A stretch of DNA of 64,000 nucleotides from Mycolicibacterium austroafricanum (lineage in GTDB: Bacteria; Actinomycetota; Actinomycetes; Mycobacteriales; Mycobacteriaceae), in contig NZ_HG964451.1 of the NCBI RefSeq assembly GCF_000612725.1, positions 465,634 through 529,633 on the forward strand. The letters run 5' to 3'. A program made the position numbers and the translations under genes. Below are positions 59,822-64,000 of this stretch, piece by piece (position 1 is the first letter of the stretch; each line of letters begins with the position of its first letter). The notes beneath the pieces were generated by a model. It was not told where the DNA came from. It did no database searches and was given only the letters and a program-made list of their open reading frames with translations.

Positions 59822-60754
59822 ATGGCACGCTCCGACAACGACACATGGGACCTTGCCTCCAGCGTGGGCGCGACCGCGACGATGGTGGCCGCGGCGCGCG
59901 CGGTGGCCACCCGCGCACCCCGGCCGGTGATCGACGACCCGTTCGCCGCGCCGCTGGTGCGGGCGGTCGGGGTCGACTTCTTCACCCGATTGGCCACCGG
60001 TGAGCTGACGGCCGAGGATCTCGACACCGACGGCGCCGAGTCCCCGGTGGGCGTGCGCCGATTCGCCGACGCCATGGCCGCGCGCACCCGCTTCTTCGAC
60101 GACTTCTTCGCCGAGGCGATGCGGGCCGGGCCGCCGCCGATCAGGCAGGGCGTCATCCTGGCCTCCGGCCTGGACGCCCGTGCGTACCGGCTGTCCTGGC
60201 CGCAGGACATGGTGCTGTTCGAGATCGACCAACCCGAGGTGCTCACGTTCAAGGCCGCCACCCTGGCCGACCTCGGAGTGCGGCCGTCGACGAAGCTCGC
60301 CACGGCGGCCGTCGACCTGCGCGACGACTGGCCGGCCGCGCTCGCCGAGGCCGGATTCGACGCCTCCGCGCCGACCGCCTGGATCGCCGAGGGGCTGCTC
60401 GGCTACCTGCCGCCCGACGCGCAGGACCGGTTGCTGGGCACCATCGGCGAACTCAGCGCGCCGGGCAGCCGGCTGGCCGTCGAGTCGGTTCCGACGCATC
60501 ACGAGGCCGATCAGGAGGAACTGCGCGAGAAGATGAAGGAATCGAGCGACCGGTGGCGCAGCCACGGATTCGACGTCGACTTCTCCGAGCTGGTGTTCCT
60601 CGGTGAGCGCGCCGACGTCACCGACTATCTGCGTGACCGCGGTTGGACCGTGGACGCCACCCCGACCAACCAGCTGCTGACCCGCTACGGCCTGGCGCCG
60701 CTGGACAGCGACGAGGGCTTCGCCGAAGTCGTCTACGTCAGCGCGACCAGATAG
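59822..60754 (+). CDS. SAM-dependent methyltransferase, TIGR00027 family (copy 1)
   Basis: A 310-residue putative O-methyltransferase of a family expanded in mycobacteria. Signature segments are [21 protein letters not shown], the cofactor motif [28 protein letters not shown] and [23 protein letters not shown] 59822 follows GGAAGGCGAGG. First of three tandem paralogues. Acceptor substrate unknown. Location beside secY matches M. tuberculosis Rv0731c. Confidence 0.9.
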   Translation: MARSDNDTWDLASSVGATATMVAAARAVATRAPRPVIDDPFAAPLVRAVGVDFFTRLATGELTAEDLDTDGAESPVGVRRFADAMAARTRFFDDFFAEAMRAGPPPIRQGVILASGLDARAYRLSWPQDMVLFEIDQPEVLTFKAATLADLGVRPSTKLATAAVDLRDDWPAALAEAGFDASAPTAWIAEGLLGYLPPDAQDRLLGTIGELSAPGSRLAVESVPTHHEADQEELREKMKESSDRWRSHGFDVDFSELVFLGERADVTDYLRDRGWTVDATPTNQLLTRYGLAPLDSDEGFAEVVYVSATR

Positions 60755-60771
60755 AAGAAGAGGAGCTGGAA

Positions 60772-61692
60772 GTGGCACGCACCGAAGGCGACACCTGGGA
60801 CCTGGGCTCCAGCGTCGGCGCCACCGCGACGTCGGTGGCCGCCAACCGCGCGTTCGCCAGCCGGTCGACTGCCGGGGGCCCCGAGCCGCTGCTCAACGAC
60901 CCGTACGCCGACCTGCTCGTCGAGGCCGTCGGCCTCCCCCACTTCATCCGGGTGGCCAGGGGCGAGATCGACTTCGACGACGACCCGCTGTTCGGCGCCC
61001 GGCAGATGCTGGAGCAGATCACGGTCCGCACCCGCTACTTCGACGACTTCTTCGCCGGGGCGATGGCCGCGGGGCTGCCGAAGATTCGGCAGGCCGTGAT
61101 CCTGGCCTCCGGGCTCGACACCCGCGCCTACCGGCTGCCCTGGCCGGCGGGCACCGTCGTCTACGAGATCGACCAGCCCACCGTGATCGAGTTCAAGACC
61201 GCGGTGCTGGCCGACGCCGGGGTGGCGCCCACCGCCGAACGCAGGACCGTCGGCATCGACCTGCGCGAGGACTGGCCGGCGGCGCTGCGCGGGGCGGGCT
61301 TCGACCCGGCGCGGCCGACCGCGTGGATCGCCGAGGGGCTGCTGATCTATCTGCCGCCGGACGCGCAGGATCGGCTGCTGGACCACATCACCGCGCTCAG
61401 CGCGCCGGGCAGCCGGCTGGCCACCGAACACATGGACGCCAAGGCGCTCACCGGTGAGTGGGCCAGGGCGATGACGGAGCGGGCCCGCAGGCACGGCAGC
61501 GACGTCAACCTCAGCGAGCTGTTCTACAGCGGACCGCGGACCTCGGCGACCGAACATCTGCGCGCCCAGGGCTGGCAGACCGAGGTGCTCTCCAGCAACG
61601 ACGCCTACCAGGCGCAGGGCTTCGCGCCGGTGGCCGACCACCTGGTCGCGATGATCGGCGACTCCGGCTACCTGACCGCCCGCTTAGATTAG
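60772..61692 (+). CDS. SAM-dependent methyltransferase, TIGR00027 family (copy 2)
   Basis: A 306-residue paralogue of the preceding protein: [52 protein letters not shown] and [20 protein letters not shown]. The GTG at 60772 is preceded by AAGAGGAG and lies 17 bp after copy 1. The frame is open upstream but without homology. Substrate unknown. Confidence 0.9.
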   Translation: MARTEGDTWDLGSSVGATATSVAANRAFASRSTAGGPEPLLNDPYADLLVEAVGLPHFIRVARGEIDFDDDPLFGARQMLEQITVRTRYFDDFFAGAMAAGLPKIRQAVILASGLDTRAYRLPWPAGTVVYEIDQPTVIEFKTAVLADAGVAPTAERRTVGIDLREDWPAALRGAGFDPARPTAWIAEGLLIYLPPDAQDRLLDHITALSAPGSRLATEHMDAKALTGEWARAMTERARRHGSDVNLSELFYSGPRTSATEHLRAQGWQTEVLSSNDAYQAQGFAPVADHLVAMIGDSGYLTARLD

Positions 61693-61696
61693 AGCC

Positions 61697-62614
61697 ATGG
61701 CGCGCACTGCCGACGACTCATGGGATCCGGCCTCCAGCGTGGGGGCGACCGCGACGATGGTGGCCGCCGGGCGGGCCGCCGCGAGCGCCGACCCCGACCC
61801 GCTGATCAACGACCCCTACGCCGAGCCGCTGGTGCGGGCCGTCGGCCTGAGCTTCTTCACCAAGATGCTCGACGGCGAGCTGGACCTGTCCCAGTTCGCC
61901 GACGGCTCCCCCGAGCGCGTCCAGGCGATGATCGACGGAATGGCCGTGCGCACCAGGTTCTTCGACGACTGCTGCGGCACCTCCACCACGGCGGGCATCA
62001 CCCAGGTGGTGATCCTGGCATCCGGGCTCGACGCCCGCGCCTACCGGTTGGGCTGGCCTGCCGGCACGGTCGTCTACGAACTCGACCAGCCCGCGGTGAT
62101 CGAGTTCAAGACCCGCACGCTGGCCGGTCTCGGCGCACACCCGACGGCCGCTCACCGCCCCGTCCCGATCGACCTGCGCGAAGACTGGCCCGCCGCGCTG
62201 CACGCGGCCGGGTTCGACGCCTCCCGCCCCACCGCGTGGCTGGCCGAGGGTCTGCTGATCTACCTGCCACCGGAGGCACAGGACCAACTGTTCGACCGGA
62301 TCACCGCGCTGTCGGCGCCGCGAAGCACCATCGCCACCGAATATGCGCCGGGCATCATCGATTTCGACGACGAGAAGGCGCGGGCCATGTCGGCCCCGAT
62401 GCGCGAGATGGGCCTCGACATCGACATGCCCTCGCTCGTCTACGCGGGGACGCGCAGCCATGTCATGGACTATCTGGCAGGACAGGGCTGGGAAGTGACG
62501 GGCGTACCGCGACGGGAGCTGTTCACCCGCTACGGTCGCCCGCTACCGCCGGAAGCCGGCGACACCGACCCACTCGGCGAGATCGTCTACGTCAGCGCAC
62601 ACCGCCCTCAGTAG
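61697..62614 (+). CDS. SAM-dependent methyltransferase, TIGR00027 family (copy 3)
   Basis: A 305-residue third paralogue: [52 protein letters not shown] and [20 protein letters not shown]. It starts 4 bp after copy 2, and its end overlaps the sppA end by 7 bp. Gene number in this family varies between mycobacteria through tandem duplication. Confidence 0.9.
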   Translation: MARTADDSWDPASSVGATATMVAAGRAAASADPDPLINDPYAEPLVRAVGLSFFTKMLDGELDLSQFADGSPERVQAMIDGMAVRTRFFDDCCGTSTTAGITQVVILASGLDARAYRLGWPAGTVVYELDQPAVIEFKTRTLAGLGAHPTAAHRPVPIDLREDWPAALHAAGFDASRPTAWLAEGLLIYLPPEAQDQLFDRITALSAPRSTIATEYAPGIIDFDDEKARAMSAPMREMGLDIDMPSLVYAGTRSHVMDYLAGQGWEVTGVPRRELFTRYGRPLPPEAGDTDPLGEIVYVSAHRPQ

Positions 62615-64000
62615 CGCGTCTCCCCCAGCCACAGCACGTTGACGCCGGTGAGCGACCGCTGCGTGCGGTCGGCGATGCCGAGGACCGATTGAATCGCCAA
62701 CGCGCCGAACACCTCCTGCAGCGAGGCCGCCGCCGGGAGCGAGGACGGCTTGGGCCGCAACACATCCAGCAGGGACGAGCTCGGCAGGTTCTCGACCTCG
62801 ACCCTGGTGTCCTCGTCGATGCCTGCCAGCACCTTGGCCCGCCTGATCGCGGTCCGCAGCCCGCCGAGCTCGTCGACGAGGCCGCGCTCGAGCGCATCGG
62901 CACCGGTCCACACCCGGCCGCGGGCCACCTGCTCCACGGCCTCGACGCTGAGGTGGCGGCCCTCGGCGACCCGCTGGACGAAGTCGCGGTAGAACAGGTC
63001 GGCCTCGGCTTCGACGTGCGCCTGCTGCTCGTCGGTGAACGGCGCGTTGATCGACCAGGCGTCGGCGTTGGCGTTGGTGCGCACCGTGTCCGACCCGACG
63101 CCGAGCCGGTCCTTGAGCTCGCGGGCGACGAGCTTGCCCGTCAGCACGCCGATCGAGCCGGTGATGGTGCCGGGGTTGGCCACGATCGCGTCGGCGCCCA
63201 TCGACACGTAATAGCCGCCCGATGCCGCGACCGCCCCCATGGAGGCGACGACGGGCTTGCCCCGCTCGCGGGTCCGCACCACCTCGCGCCAGATCGTCTC
63301 CGAGCCGGTGACCGAACCGCCCGGGCTGTCGACCCGCAGCACGATCGCCGCGATGTCGTCGTCGGCGGCGGCCCTGCGCAGCGCGGCGGCGATGGTGTCC
63401 GCGCCGGAGCTGGAGCCGCCCATCGGCGACATCTGCCGCCCACCCCGGCCGCTGACGATCGGCCCCGCCACCGTCACCACCGCGATCTTCGGATGGCGCT
63501 TGAGCCCCGGCACCGAAGGCCTCTTGGTCCTGGCATAACGCGCGAGGAACAGCCGCGGCGGTGCGTCCTCACCGTCGGGGTCACCCGTCTCCGGTGAAAC
63601 CCCCTCGGCGCCCGACATTTCCGCGATGCGCGCGTAAGCCTCGTCGCGGAAGCCGATGCGGTCCACCAGCCCCGCGGTCACCGCGTCGTCACGCAGCAGC
63701 GGGGCCCGGTCGGCCAGCACGTCCAGCGCGGCGCGGTCGATGCCGCGGGAGGCGGCCACCGCGTCCCACACCTGCGTGCGCAGACCGTTGACCAGAGCGG
63801 TGTCGGCTTCGCGGTGCGCGTCGGTGTAGCTGTCCTGGGTGAAAAGGTTTGCCGCCGACTTGTATTCGCCGCGGGTGACGAACTGCGCCTGCACCCCCAG
63901 CTTGTCGAGGGCATCGCGCAGGAACAGCGCGCTGGTGGCGAAGCCGACCAGCCCGACCGTGCCCGACGGCTGCATCCACACCTCGCCGAACGCCGAGGCC
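62608..64000 (-). CDS. sppA: Signal peptide peptidase SppA (protease IV), N-terminus outside window
   Basis: The visible 464 or so residues are the long (about 67 kDa) form with two ClpP-like domains. The catalytic Lys is expected in the N-terminal domain ([13 protein letters not shown]) and the Ser in the C-terminal domain ([20 protein letters not shown]). Also seen are [11 protein letters not shown] and [11 protein letters not shown]. The reading frame continues past 64000, so the start and any membrane anchor are not visible. It degrades leftover signal peptides in the membrane. Position matches M. tuberculosis Rv0724. Confidence 0.92.
   Translation of the reverse strand, partial: ASAFGEVWMQPSGTVGLVGFATSALFLRDALDKLGVQAQFVTRGEYKSAANLFTQDSYTDAHREADTALVNGLRTQVWDAVAASRGIDRAALDVLADRAPLLRDDAVTAGLVDRIGFRDEAYARIAEMSGAEGVSPETGDPDGEDAPPRLFLARYARTKRPSVPGLKRHPKIAVVTVAGPIVSGRGGRQMSPMGGSSSGADTIAAALRRAAADDDIAAIVLRVDSPGGSVTGSETIWREVVRTRERGKPVVASMGAVAASGGYYVSMGADAIVANPGTITGSIGVLTGKLVARELKDRLGVGSDTVRTNANADAWSINAPFTDEQQAHVEAEADLFYRDFVQRVAEGRHLSVEAVEQVARGRVWTGADALERGLVDELGGLRTAIRRAKVLAGIDEDTRVEVENLPSSSLLDVLRPKPSSLPAAASLQEVFGALAIQSVLGIADRTQRSLTGVNVLWLGETRY

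Overview
The window is high-GC actinobacterial DNA, almost certainly from a rapidly growing mycobacterium (Mycolicibacterium type). The basis is recalled Mycobacterium tuberculosis gene order and protein resemblance: hspX, a PRTase-EreA fusion like Rv2030c, pfkB, acg, Rv2004c, Rv1733c and RafH families, the secY-adk-mapA-sigL-rslA block, mmsA-fadE9-mmsB, rmlBC, and the TIGR00027-type methyltransferases next to sppA. No species call is possible from sequence alone. No tRNA, rRNA or CRISPR array was seen.

Positions 1-33.7 kb form a dormancy (DosR-regulon-like) island. It holds nrdZ, a small unknown gene, a TetR regulator, a DosS/DosT-type heme kinase, pfkB, the PRTase-esterase fusion, a full arginine deiminase set (arcDABC), three P-type ATPases of three different classes, six universal stress proteins, a nitroreductase, an Rv2004c-type kinase, RafH, Rv1733c-like and SRPBCC membrane-associated proteins, and hspX. 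At least eleven sites resembling the DosR palindrome (core GGGACTWWAGTCCC) lie in front of these transcription units. dosR itself is not in the window. An ISL3-family element has split a zinc alcohol dehydrogenase gene with an exact 8-bp target duplication, and a second SRPBCC paralogue has decayed.

Positions 33.7-44 kb carry an unusual redox/signalling operon: a receiver domain fused to a thioredoxin-reductase-like flavoprotein lacking its CxxC, followed by two paralogous histidine kinases with cNMP-binding-like sensor domains. It has a possible DosR box upstream. Two tandem F420-type oxidoreductases, an LpqN-type lipoprotein, rmlBC and a secreted repeat protein follow.

Positions 44-51 kb hold the valine catabolism operon (mmsA, acyl-CoA dehydrogenase, mmsB) with a near-perfect palindrome upstream, a degenerate HAD protein, and a NarL-type two-component pair.

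Positions 51-57 kb are the most interesting part. sigL-rslA is followed on the same strand by a five-gene operon (ThDP enzyme, SRPBCC, KAS III-like synthase, PLP aminotransferase, MarR). Both sigL and this operon have the same TGAACC-16-CGTGTC promoter, which matches the SigL consensus as I recall it. The operon promoter spacer contains a perfect 15-bp palindrome. This suggests a SigL-driven, MarR-gated biosynthetic system making a small amino-ketone-like or related product.

Positions 57-64 kb are core genes: mapA, adk, secY, three tandem SAM methyltransferases, and the start-truncated sppA.
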